Shown: positions 1 to 8,215 of the stretch, piece by piece
Numbering within the stretch: the stretch's first letter is position 1
Layout: every line of letters starts with the position of its first letter
From: Bacteroidales bacterium UBA1745
GTDB taxonomy: Bacteria; Bacteroidota; Bacteroidia; Bacteroidales; UBA932
Assembly (NCBI GenBank): GCA_002314885.1
Contig: DCHT01000007.1
Coordinates: forward strand, 1 to 34,166
Direction: 5' to 3'
Length of the DNA stretch: 34,166 nucleotides
Translations under genes and position numbers: made by a program
Notes under the pieces: model-generated
Told to the model about the DNA's origin: nothing
Databases searched by the model: none
Seen by the model: only the letters and a program-made list of their open reading frames with translations

Positions 1-2238
1 AGGATACTGGCCGAGTCCTATCTCGTCCTCGGCAATGCGGACAAGGCAAAGGAGGTCTATGACGCAGCCAACGGTTCCGAGCAGCTCGAGACCCGCGAGG
101 ACTTCTTCTTCGCCGGTTCTATGATGTATGCGATCGAGGACTGGGACGCCGCCATCGAGAACTTCTCCAAGATCGAGGACAGGACCGACTCCATTGGCCA
201 GATCGCGAACTACAATATGGCCTACAGCTATATCCGCACCCGCAACAAGGTTGAGGCTATGAACAGCTTCCGCGATGCATCGAAGCAGAGCTATGACTCC
301 GCCATCGAGGAGGACGCGCTCTTCAACTATGCCAAGCTCGCGTTCGACCTCAACAACGACTCCTCCCATTTCGGGGAATATATGGAGAAGTATCCGAGCA
401 AGCGCAGCAGCGACCGTATCTACAGCTACATCGCCGTCGCGGCCCTGCGCAACAGGGACTACGGCGCAGCGGTCGATGCCTTCGACAAGATAGACGAACT
501 GGACGGCACTATGACCAGGAACTATATGAAGTCCAACTTCCTCCGCGCCTCCCAGCTCATTGCGGACGAGTCCTACACCGACGCAGTGCCTTTCCTGAAG
601 GCTTCCGCATACTATGCCGCCAAGAAGACTCCGTTCCATCAGCTGTCCAATTACTGGCTGGCCGAGTCCTACTATCGTTCAGGCAAATATCAGGAGGCCA
701 GGAACCTTTACACGGAGCTCTACAACCAGTCGGCTCTCGACGGAATGAGCGAGGGTACGCTGATTCCTTTCAACATCGCCTACTGCTATTTCAAGGAAGG
801 CGACTACAGCACTGCCATCAAGTGGTTCGACACCTACCTCGCGACTGAGGAGACCAGCTACCGCAAGGGTGCCACCCTGCGCAAGGGCGACTGCTACTTT
901 ATGCAGAAGAAGTACTCCGATGCCACTGCGGTCTATGAGAGCGTCGTGGCTGCATATCCTAATGTCAACGACATATATCCTTATTATCAGTCCGGCATCT
1001 GCTACGGCCTGATGAGCAAGAATTCCAGGAAGATCGAGGCCCTGACTCCGGTCCGAAAGGCCGATCCTTCCGCAAAATACTATCCTGAGGCTATCTACGA
1101 ACTCGGCCGTGCATACGTCACTGCCAAGAAGGAGGACTCCGCCAAGGAGTGTTTCGCTATGCTGATGGACAACCCTGCAGACAGCGCCTACTATGCAAAG
1201 GCTGCCATCGAGATGGGTATGATGTGCAGGAATGCCTCCAACTACGACGAGGCCCTCTCCTGGTACAAGCAGGTGGCTGAGAAGATGCCGCTTACGACAT
1301 ACGCTGACGACGCCCTCGCCGCCATCGAGTCCATCTACCAGACCAGGAACGAGCCTCAGACCTATCTGGACTACCTCGCAAGCATAGGCCGTGCAGGTCT
1401 GAAGAGCGAGGCCGAGAAGGAGCAGATGATATTCAATGCTGCCGAGCAGCTCTATCTCTCCGAGGATTACGGACGTGCCCTCAAGGCCCTCAAGGACTAT
1501 ATGGCGCAGTATCCGAACGGCAAACAGGCTTCCAATGCCTATTTCTATATGGCTGAATGCTACAGGGGAATGGGGCAGAAGGAACTTGCCTGCGACTGCT
1601 ACTCGAAGGTCGTCGAGCTCGGCTCTGACTCCTATTCCGAGCTTGCAATGCTCAATTTCGCGAACATTTCATACGGCCTGCAGCGCTACGACAACGCATA
1701 TGTGGCTTACACGAAGCTCCTCTCCGACGCGAGGATGGAGGTCAACAAGTACACTGCCGAGGTCGGTATGATGCGCTCCGCCTACAGGGCCCACCGCTAC
1801 GACGAGGCCATTTCCGCCGCTGCCACGGTCAAGGCCGACATTCGCTCCGAGAGCGCTATGGTGCGCGAGGCCGACTATGTGACCGCCAAGTCATATCTGT
1901 CCACCAGCAAGCGCAGCGAGGCATACGCGATATTCACCGAACTCGCTAAGCTCCCTAAGACTTCAGAGGGTGCCGAGGCCTGCTATCTGCTGATACTCGA
2001 CGCCTACGACAGGGGAGACTTCGACACTGCCATCAACAAGACCTTCGACTTCTCAGACAATTCCGCCGGCCAGCAGCAGTACTGGCTTGCGAAGGCATTC
2101 ATCGTGCTTGGTGACTGCTATGCCGAGAAGGGCGAACTGGCACAGGCCAAGGCCACTTTCCAGAGCATACGGGACGGTTACACCGCAAAGGATGACGATA
2201 TCCTTGAGAATGTCGAACTCCGCCTCTCAAAGCTTTAG
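1..2238 (+). CDS. Tetratricopeptide-repeat protein, 5' end cut by the window
   Basis: The frame is open from base 1, before the first ATG pair at 121, so the true start lies upstream; 745 codons are visible. The protein is almost entirely helical repeats of the TPR/Sel1 kind, with recurring Tyr, Ala and Gly positions (for example AYCYFKEGDYSTAIKWF and ACDCYSKVVELG) spaced about 34-37 residues apart. No enzyme motif is visible. TPR arrays are protein-binding scaffolds; in Bacteroidota proteins like this are usually periplasmic or outer-membrane associated, but the N-terminus that would show a signal peptide is missing. Only 21 bases separate its stop from the ATG of the outer-membrane barrel gene, so the two are probably co-transcribed and may work together. 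The partner and substrate are unknown. Family call is firm, function is not. Confidence 0.85.
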   Translation, partial: RILAESYLVLGNADKAKEVYDAANGSEQLETREDFFFAGSMMYAIEDWDAAIENFSKIEDRTDSIGQIANYNMAYSYIRTRNKVEAMNSFRDASKQSYDSAIEEDALFNYAKLAFDLNNDSSHFGEYMEKYPSKRSSDRIYSYIAVAALRNRDYGAAVDAFDKIDELDGTMTRNYMKSNFLRASQLIADESYTDAVPFLKASAYYAAKKTPFHQLSNYWLAESYYRSGKYQEARNLYTELYNQSALDGMSEGTLIPFNIAYCYFKEGDYSTAIKWFDTYLATEETSYRKGATLRKGDCYFMQKKYSDATAVYESVVAAYPNVNDIYPYYQSGICYGLMSKNSRKIEALTPVRKADPSAKYYPEAIYELGRAYVTAKKEDSAKECFAMLMDNPADSAYYAKAAIEMGMMCRNASNYDEALSWYKQVAEKMPLTTYADDALAAIESIYQTRNEPQTYLDYLASIGRAGLKSEAEKEQMIFNAAEQLYLSEDYGRALKALKDYMAQYPNGKQASNAYFYMAECYRGMGQKELACDCYSKVVELGSDSYSELAMLNFANISYGLQRYDNAYVAYTKLLSDARMEVNKYTAEVGMMRSAYRAHRYDEAISAAATVKADIRSESAMVREADYVTAKSYLSTSKRSEAYAIFTELAKLPKTSEGAEACYLLILDAYDRGDFDTAINKTFDFSDNSAGQQQYWLAKAFIVLGDCYAEKGELAQAKATFQSIRDGYTAKDDDILENVELRLSKL

Positions 2239-2259
2239 AACCTTTAGAACGTGAAGAAG

Positions 2260-4011
2260 ATGAAGATCAGAACTATCATATCGGCAGCGGCTGCGCTCTG
2301 TTTCGTGGCTCCTGCCTTCGCACAGAATCTCGATCCGACGGTCAACGTGACCAGAAACTACGAGGGCAAGCTCCTCGAGGTGGACAAGCCTGCAATGCAG
2401 GTGAACGTGCCTGACTCGATCACGCACTTCGACCTCGACTTCGGCTACACCGTGCTCGAAAACCATTACAAGGGCTCCTATCAGTTCGTTCCATACGTCC
2501 TCGATATGAAGCCTAATCCTGACGCGTATCGCGAAAAACGCTTCTGGATCCGTGCCGGAGCCGGCTACACCCTGCATCCTACTTTCGATGCCGTGTGGTC
2601 TCCTCGCATCAGCGACAGCTTCCGCCTCAGCGTATATGGCACCCATCGTTCCTACGTGGGCAAATATCGCAGTCTGGACGGTCAGCTCGGTACTGCTGGC
2701 GCCTGGTATCACGCCAAGCCCAAAGACAGTTTCGGCTACGACCTCTATTCCCGCGTCGGCGCCAGTGGCCGCTACGACTGGCTCGGCGGTTGCCTGACCT
2801 TCGATGCCGCATATATGGACATAGCCACCAGTGAGGCTTCCTTTGCTAAAAGGATTTATGCCCGTCACTATGACGCGATGGATCTCGGCGCGAGGGCCCG
2901 CTGCGTGCGCGACGACGACAACTATTTCTACTGGGATGCCGGTCTCGGAATACGCTATGGCGTGGACAATATGAACGGCTTCTCGTCTGCGGATATGACC
3001 GGATTCGGCGGCCAGGTGGACGAATTCCTCTTCCGCCTCCGCTCCAGCCTCGGTCCAGTCATCAAATACCATCACGCTGTGCTCGTGGACCTGGAGGCGA
3101 ATATCGCTACATACGGAAAGACTCTCGAGTCCCATTCCGGCAACCTTGCCATCACTCCGAAATACCGCTACAGGACTGACCGCCTCAATGTCGAGGCCGG
3201 TGTTCGCATCGATATGCTCATCAAGCCGGCTGAGACGAACGCTATAATGTCTACGCCGATGAACAGGGGAGTGGGACAGCTTGTCTATCCTCACATCGCA
3301 GCCGACTACGCTGTCATAGAGGACTGGCTTGACATCTATACGAACATCGGCGGCGGCACCGATCCTAACCCTTATTCCAAGATGCTCGAGAGCAGGCATC
3401 ACTTCGGCGCGGCTATGTACGCGAACGGCACGCCTCTGATCGACAACAGCATCGAGGCCCTTTCCGCGAAGCTCGGTCTGAGGGGAAATCTCTTCAAACG
3501 CTTCAAGTATGACCTCAGCGGTGGCTGGCTTTATAACCAGAAAGCCCCTTTAGACGCCATCAGGAACAATCTGCCGGCCCTGGACTACCTCTCGTACCAA
3601 TGCGCCTTTGCGTCGCTCAAATACGGCCTGGAAACGCAGGACGTGACCGTCGACGGCTGGATTGACTACAAATGGACCAACGTCTGCAATCTATGTGACA
3701 AAGATCCGACGTATCTGAACGTCGTGGAGCCATCCCGTTTCCACGCGGGTGTAAAGGCAGAATACAACTGGCGCAAACGCATTTTCGCGGGTGCTTCCCT
3801 CGAATCTTCCATCAACAGGAGGATAGCCGGAACCGCTGGCGCGTACGTGCCTTGGTATCTCGATCTGGGCCTCAATTTCGAGTACAGGTTCAAGAACGGG
3901 GTCTCACTTTGGGCTGAAGGCGGTAACTTATTGAACCAGACCATTCAGCGTGAATTCGGATATTCCGAAAATGGTGTGAATTTTACCGTCGGAATTTGCT
4001 TCACTTTGTAG
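2260..4011 (+). CDS. Outer-membrane beta-barrel protein (TonB-dependent-receptor-like barrel)
   Basis: The protein has 583 residues. The start is placed at the ATG at 2260; an in-frame GTG at 2251 would add only three residues. The N-terminus is a clear signal peptide (MKIRTIISAAAALCFVAPAFA, cleavage before QN). The rest is rich in alternating aromatic and polar beta-strands, with a C-terminal stretch ending in Phe-Thr-Leu (GVNFTVGICFTL) after NLLNQTIQREFGYS, a pattern typical of the last strands of TonB-dependent receptor barrels. I see no obvious plug domain or TonB box, so it may be a plug-less relative. It follows the TPR gene by 21 bases and precedes gyrB. The substrate cannot be told from sequence. 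Confidence 0.75.
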   Translation: MKIRTIISAAAALCFVAPAFAQNLDPTVNVTRNYEGKLLEVDKPAMQVNVPDSITHFDLDFGYTVLENHYKGSYQFVPYVLDMKPNPDAYREKRFWIRAGAGYTLHPTFDAVWSPRISDSFRLSVYGTHRSYVGKYRSLDGQLGTAGAWYHAKPKDSFGYDLYSRVGASGRYDWLGGCLTFDAAYMDIATSEASFAKRIYARHYDAMDLGARARCVRDDDNYFYWDAGLGIRYGVDNMNGFSSADMTGFGGQVDEFLFRLRSSLGPVIKYHHAVLVDLEANIATYGKTLESHSGNLAITPKYRYRTDRLNVEAGVRIDMLIKPAETNAIMSTPMNRGVGQLVYPHIAADYAVIEDWLDIYTNIGGGTDPNPYSKMLESRHHFGAAMYANGTPLIDNSIEALSAKLGLRGNLFKRFKYDLSGGWLYNQKAPLDAIRNNLPALDYLSYQCAFASLKYGLETQDVTVDGWIDYKWTNVCNLCDKDPTYLNVVEPSRFHAGVKAEYNWRKRIFAGASLESSINRRIAGTAGAYVPWYLDLGLNFEYRFKNGVSLWAEGGNLLNQTIQREFGYSENGVNFTVGICFTL

Positions 4012-4020
4012 AATTTTTCT

Positions 4021-4029
4021 TATATTTGC
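4021..4029 (+). promoter_or_regulatory. gyrB promoter, -7 box
   Basis: TATATTTGC matches the Bacteroidota -7 consensus TAnnTTTGC. A TTTG at 3995-3998, inside the end of the barrel gene, lies 22 bases upstream and could be the -33 element. The predicted leader to the gyrB ATG is about 35 bases. Confidence 0.65.
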
Positions 4030-4067
4030 GCGTTAACTAACGATACAAAAAACAACGATATAAATCT

Positions 4068-6050
4068 ATGGCAGAAAACGAAAATCTGAACGCAGTCGAA
4101 AACCAGTACTCTGCGGACAGTATCCAGGTACTTGAAGGTCTTGAGGCAGTGCGCAAGAGACCGTCCATGTACATCGGCGACATCGGCGAGAGGGGACTTC
4201 ACCATCTCGTTTATGAGGTTGTCGACAACAGTATTGATGAGGCTCTTGCAGGCTTCTGTACCCACATTGAGGTGTACATCAACCCAGACAACTCCATCAC
4301 CGTAAGGGACAACGGTCGAGGCATTCCTACCGGTATGCACGAGAAGGAGAAGAGGAGCGCCCTCGAGGTGGTTCTCACCGTCCTTCACGCCGGCGGTAAG
4401 TTCAGCAAGAACTCCTACAAGGTTTCCGGTGGTCTCCACGGCGTGGGTGTGTCCTGCGTGAACGCCCTTTCCGACTACCTCAAGGCTGAGGTTCACCGTG
4501 AGGGCAAGATCTTCACCGAGACCTTCTCCAAGGGCAAGCCTACTTCCGCAGTGGAAGTTGTGGGCGAGGCTGACGACACAGGAACAACCATCACCTTCCA
4601 TCCTGACGGAACCATCTTCGAGCACACCGTCTACAAGTACAACATCCTCGCAGGCCGTCTGCGTGAGCTCGCATACCTCAACAAGGGTATCAAGATCACC
4701 TTCACTGACCTCCGCGAGAAGGTTGCCTCCATCGACGAGAACGGCGTGGAGCACGACGACTACAGGTGCGAGACCTACTATTCCGAGAAGGGTCTCCGCG
4801 AGTTCGTGGACTATCTCGACGCAGGTGCGGAGAAGCTCATCCCTGAGCCAATCTATCTCGAGAGCGACAAGGTGATTCCTATCGAGATCGCCTTCCAGTA
4901 CAACACCGGCTTCTCCGAGAAGATCTACTCATACGTGAACAACATCAACACCATCGAGGGTGGTACTCACCTCGACGGTTTCAAGAGGGGCCTCTCAGCC
5001 ACTCTCAAGGCATACGCAGAGAAGAACAACCTCCTCAGCAAGCTCAAGTGCGACCTTGCTCCTGAGGACTACCGTGAGGGTCTGACCGCAGTTGTCAGCG
5101 TCAAGGTGGCTGAGCCTCAGTTCGAGGGCCAGACCAAGACCAAGCTCGGCAACGGCGAGGTGCGTCCTCTCGTTTCCCAGGCCATCTCCACCGCCCTTGA
5201 GAACTATCTCGAGGAGAACCCTGCTCTTGCGAAGACCATCATCGACAAGGTTGTCCTCGCAGCGACTGCCCGTGCAGCTGCGCGCAAGGCACGTGAGATG
5301 GTGCAGCGCAAGACCGTTATGGGCGGCGCAGGCCTTCCTGGCAAGCTTTCCGACTGCTCAGACCGCAATCCTGAGCATTGCGAGATCTTCCTCGTCGAGG
5401 GAGACTCCGCAGGTGGAACGGCTGTGAACGGCCGTGACTCACGCATCCAGGCCATCCTCCCTCTCCGCGGTAAGATCCTGAACGTGGAGAAAGCCCTTGA
5501 GCACCGCGTGTTCGAAAGCGAGGAGATCCGCAACATCTACACCGCTCTCGGTGTGACCGTCGGTACTCCTGAGGACCCTAAGGCATTGAACCTCAGTAAG
5601 CTCCGTTATCATAAGGTGGTGATTATGACCGATGCCGACGTCGATGGTTCCCACATCGACACCCTCATCCTCACATTCTTCTTCCGCTATATGATCGACC
5701 TCATCCGCGGTGGCCACGTATATCTTGCAACCCCACCTCTCTACAGAGTCAAGAAGGGCAAGAATATGGAATACTGCTGGACTGAGGAAGAGCGCAAGGC
5801 AGCCATCCTCAGAATCGGCAACGGTTCCGACAAGGGTGTCAACATCCAGCGTTACAAAGGTCTCGGTGAGATGAGTGACGAGCAGCTCTGGGATACCACT
5901 ATGAACCCAGAGACCCGTCTCCTCCGCCAGGTGACCATCGACAACGCCGCAGAGGCAGAGAGAACCTTCTCTATGCTTATGGGTGACGACGTACCGCCTC
6001 GTCGCGAATTCATCGAGCAGAACGCTCACTACGCAAACATCGACGCTTAA
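4068..6050 (+). CDS. gyrB: DNA gyrase subunit B
   Basis: ATPase subunit of type II topoisomerase, which with GyrA introduces negative supercoils. It has 660 residues, the short form usual in Bacteroidota (no large C-terminal insert as in E. coli). Seen in order: the GHKL ATPase with E50 and N54 (YEVVDNSIDE), DNGRGIPTG at 81-89 and GGLHGVG at 121-127; the transducer domain with QTKTKLGN; the Toprim domain with EGDSAGG at 444-450, PLRGKILNVEKA and the metal-binding DADVDGSH at 522-529; and the C-terminal QRYKGLGEM. E at 444 and the DxDxD triad are intact, so it should be active. Motifs favour GyrB over ParE. The next gene starts 31 bases after the stop with no promoter or terminator visible, so read-through is likely. 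Confidence 0.97.
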   Translation: MAENENLNAVENQYSADSIQVLEGLEAVRKRPSMYIGDIGERGLHHLVYEVVDNSIDEALAGFCTHIEVYINPDNSITVRDNGRGIPTGMHEKEKRSALEVVLTVLHAGGKFSKNSYKVSGGLHGVGVSCVNALSDYLKAEVHREGKIFTETFSKGKPTSAVEVVGEADDTGTTITFHPDGTIFEHTVYKYNILAGRLRELAYLNKGIKITFTDLREKVASIDENGVEHDDYRCETYYSEKGLREFVDYLDAGAEKLIPEPIYLESDKVIPIEIAFQYNTGFSEKIYSYVNNINTIEGGTHLDGFKRGLSATLKAYAEKNNLLSKLKCDLAPEDYREGLTAVVSVKVAEPQFEGQTKTKLGNGEVRPLVSQAISTALENYLEENPALAKTIIDKVVLAATARAAARKAREMVQRKTVMGGAGLPGKLSDCSDRNPEHCEIFLVEGDSAGGTAVNGRDSRIQAILPLRGKILNVEKALEHRVFESEEIRNIYTALGVTVGTPEDPKALNLSKLRYHKVVIMTDADVDGSHIDTLILTFFFRYMIDLIRGGHVYLATPPLYRVKKGKNMEYCWTEEERKAAILRIGNGSDKGVNIQRYKGLGEMSDEQLWDTTMNPETRLLRQVTIDNAAEAERTFSMLMGDDVPPRREFIEQNAHYANIDA

Positions 6051-6081
6051 ACTTTTCAAATAAACTTAAACCATCAACTTT

Positions 6082-7344
6082 ATGTTAGACATTTTTGATC
6101 GTATCGAAAAAGATGCTGGCGGTCCAATAGGTCAGTATTTCGAGCAGGCATTCGGATACTATATGTATCCACGTCTTGAGGGCGAACTCGGTCCTCATAT
6201 GATCTTCAACGGCAAGGAAGTCCTCAACTGGAGCCTTAACAACTACCTCGGTCTCGCAAACCATCCTGAGGTACGCAAGGCTGACGCACAGGGCGCTGCC
6301 GACTGGGGTCTCGCTTACCCAATGGGTGCACGAATGATGTCCGGTCACACCAGATATCACGAGAAGCTCGAAAAGATGTTCGCTGACTTCGAGAAGAAGG
6401 AAGACGCATTCCTCTTCAACTTCGGCTACCAGGGCATCTTCTCAACCATAGACGCCATCACCACCCGTCACGACGTGATCGTATATGACGCAGAGTGCCA
6501 CGCCTGCCTTATGGACGGTATCCGCCTCCACATCGGCAGCAAGTACAAATATCGCCACAACAACATCGCTGACTGCGAGAAGGTCCTTGCAAGGGCTTGC
6601 GCTGAGGCTGATGCAAACGGCGGCGGTGTCCTCCTCATCACTGAGGGCGTTTACGGTATGACCGGCGCACTCGGCAAACTCGATGAGATCTGCGCACTCA
6701 AGAAGAAATACCAGTTCCGCATAATGATCGACGATGCCCACGGTTTCGGTCTCCTCGGTGAGCACGGCCGCGGTACTTCAGAGCATTTCAACTGTATGGA
6801 TGACATCGACCTCTACATCGGTGCATTCGCGAAGTCAATGGCTTCCATCGGCGGTTTCGTTGCCGGTCCTCACAAGATCATCAACTTCCTCCGTGCCAAC
6901 CTCCGCTCCCAGATGTATGCGAAGTCCCTTCCTATGCCACTCGTAATCGGCAATATCAAGCGTATGGAAATCATCGACTCTCCAGAGGGCGACGAACTCC
7001 GTGCAAAGTGCTGGAAGATCACTCACGCCATCCAGAACGGCTTCAAGGAAATGGGTCTCGACATCGGTGAGGCTGAGGCTTGCGTAACTCCGGTACACAT
7101 CTTCGGCGGTGTAGGTCAGGCATCCAAGATGGCCAAGGACCTCCGTGAGAACTATCGCATCTTCTGCTCAATCGTAGTTTACCCTGTGATCCCTAAGGGT
7201 ATGATCATCTTCAGGATCGTATCTACTGCCGCTCACACTATGGAAGACGTTGAGTACACTCTCAATGCATTCCGTGAGATCAAGGCAAAACTCGACGCCG
7301 GCGTATATGACGGTGACGATGTTGCAGCAATGAAGATCGAATAA
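6082..7344 (+). CDS. Alpha-oxoamine synthase: serine palmitoyltransferase-like or cysteate acyltransferase-like enzyme
   Basis: A 420-residue PLP-dependent fold-type I enzyme of the AONS/KBL/SPT family, which condenses an amino acid with an acyl-CoA or acyl-ACP and releases CO2. Visible active-site elements: the PLP-stacking H140 in DAECHAC, D217 and H220 in IDDAHGFG, and the Schiff-base lysine K251 in AFAKSMASIGG. It is longer than biotin synthase-type BioF and lacks a bio-gene context. In Bacteroidota this clade feeds long-chain base synthesis: serine gives 3-ketosphinganine (sphingolipids), cysteate gives 3-ketocapnine (sulfonolipids). The next gene is a short-chain reductase, the chemistry needed for the following step. 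Sequence alone does not settle serine versus cysteate versus glycine as substrate. Codon use is highly biased, suggesting strong expression. Confidence 0.8.
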   Translation: MLDIFDRIEKDAGGPIGQYFEQAFGYYMYPRLEGELGPHMIFNGKEVLNWSLNNYLGLANHPEVRKADAQGAADWGLAYPMGARMMSGHTRYHEKLEKMFADFEKKEDAFLFNFGYQGIFSTIDAITTRHDVIVYDAECHACLMDGIRLHIGSKYKYRHNNIADCEKVLARACAEADANGGGVLLITEGVYGMTGALGKLDEICALKKKYQFRIMIDDAHGFGLLGEHGRGTSEHFNCMDDIDLYIGAFAKSMASIGGFVAGPHKIINFLRANLRSQMYAKSLPMPLVIGNIKRMEIIDSPEGDELRAKCWKITHAIQNGFKEMGLDIGEAEACVTPVHIFGGVGQASKMAKDLRENYRIFCSIVVYPVIPKGMIIFRIVSTAAHTMEDVEYTLNAFREIKAKLDAGVYDGDDVAAMKIE

Positions 7345-7374
7345 TTTCTTCGTTCCATACCATTTTCCGGAAAT

Positions 7375-8211
7375 ATGTGGAAGTCATATTTTAAGGATAA
7401 GGTTATTATAGTGACAGGAGCCAGCTCGGGTATCGGGTTGGCTTCTGCCAAATTATTCGCTTCGCTGGGAGCAAGGGTTTCCATCGCTTCCAGAAGCCTT
7501 GACAAACTGGAGGCACTGGCCTCCGAACTCGCTGCAAACTATGGCGCAGAGGTCCTCTGCGTGCAGACGGACGTGACCGTCGAAGAGCAGTGCAATAATT
7601 TGATTGCCAAGACATTAGAGCGTTTTGGCCACATTGACATTCTGGTAAACAACGCTGGGCTTTCGATGAGGGCCAATTTTATCGATGTCAATTTGGATGT
7701 CCTCAGGAGACTGATGGACGTCAACTTCTGGGGAACCGTTTACTGCACCAAGGCAGCGCTTCCTCACTTGCTTGAAACAAAGGGCACCGTCGCAGGTGTC
7801 ATCTCCATAGCAGGCTATTCGGCCCTCCCTAAGAGGACGGGCTATTCAGCCTCAAAATATGCCGTCAGAGGCTTCCTCGATGCGTTGAGGATAGAACACC
7901 TCAAAGACGGCCTTACAGTATTTGCGTTTGCGCCGAACTATGTGGAATCGAATGTCCGTAATGCGGCACTGACTGCCGACGGCACACCTCAGGGCTCCAC
8001 TCCGCTCGACGAAAAGGGGCTGATGAGCGCGGATGAATGCGCCCTCAGGTTTGCAAAATCCCTTGCCCGTCGCCGTACACGCCAGATTCTTACCCCTCTG
8101 GGCAAGATAACCTGTGCCGGACGTCAGCTCATTCCTCATATCGATGACCGCATCACTTACAATTATATAATGGAGCGGGAAGATTCCGGTTCGGACGCTA
8201 GGAAAAACTAA
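7375..8211 (+). CDS. Short-chain dehydrogenase/reductase, candidate 3-ketosphinganine (or 3-ketocapnine) reductase
   Basis: The protein has 278 residues with a classical SDR fold. The NAD(P)-binding Rossmann motif GASSGIG is at 15-21, the structural NNAG at 92-95, and the catalytic triad S144, Y157, K161 (YSASK) is intact. The basic residues after strand 2 (SIASRSLDK) favour NADPH. The start ATG at 7375 lies 30 bases after the oxoamine synthase, with no promoter between, so the two are probably one operon. Inference: it reduces the 3-keto product of the upstream enzyme to a sphinganine-type long-chain base. SDRs are diverse, so without the neighbour only a generic oxidoreductase call would be possible. 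The stop is 4 bases from the next ATG. Confidence 0.75.
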   Translation: MWKSYFKDKVIIVTGASSGIGLASAKLFASLGARVSIASRSLDKLEALASELAANYGAEVLCVQTDVTVEEQCNNLIAKTLERFGHIDILVNNAGLSMRANFIDVNLDVLRRLMDVNFWGTVYCTKAALPHLLETKGTVAGVISIAGYSALPKRTGYSASKYAVRGFLDALRIEHLKDGLTVFAFAPNYVESNVRNAALTADGTPQGSTPLDEKGLMSADECALRFAKSLARRRTRQILTPLGKITCAGRQLIPHIDDRITYNYIMEREDSGSDARKN

Positions 8212-8215
8212 ATTT

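Noticed and set aside
2227..3402. 391-codon open frame antisense to the outer-membrane barrel gene
   Set aside because: His/Val/Glu-rich composition typical of a shadow frame, no motif, and no promoter. The sense frame has a signal peptide and barrel pattern.
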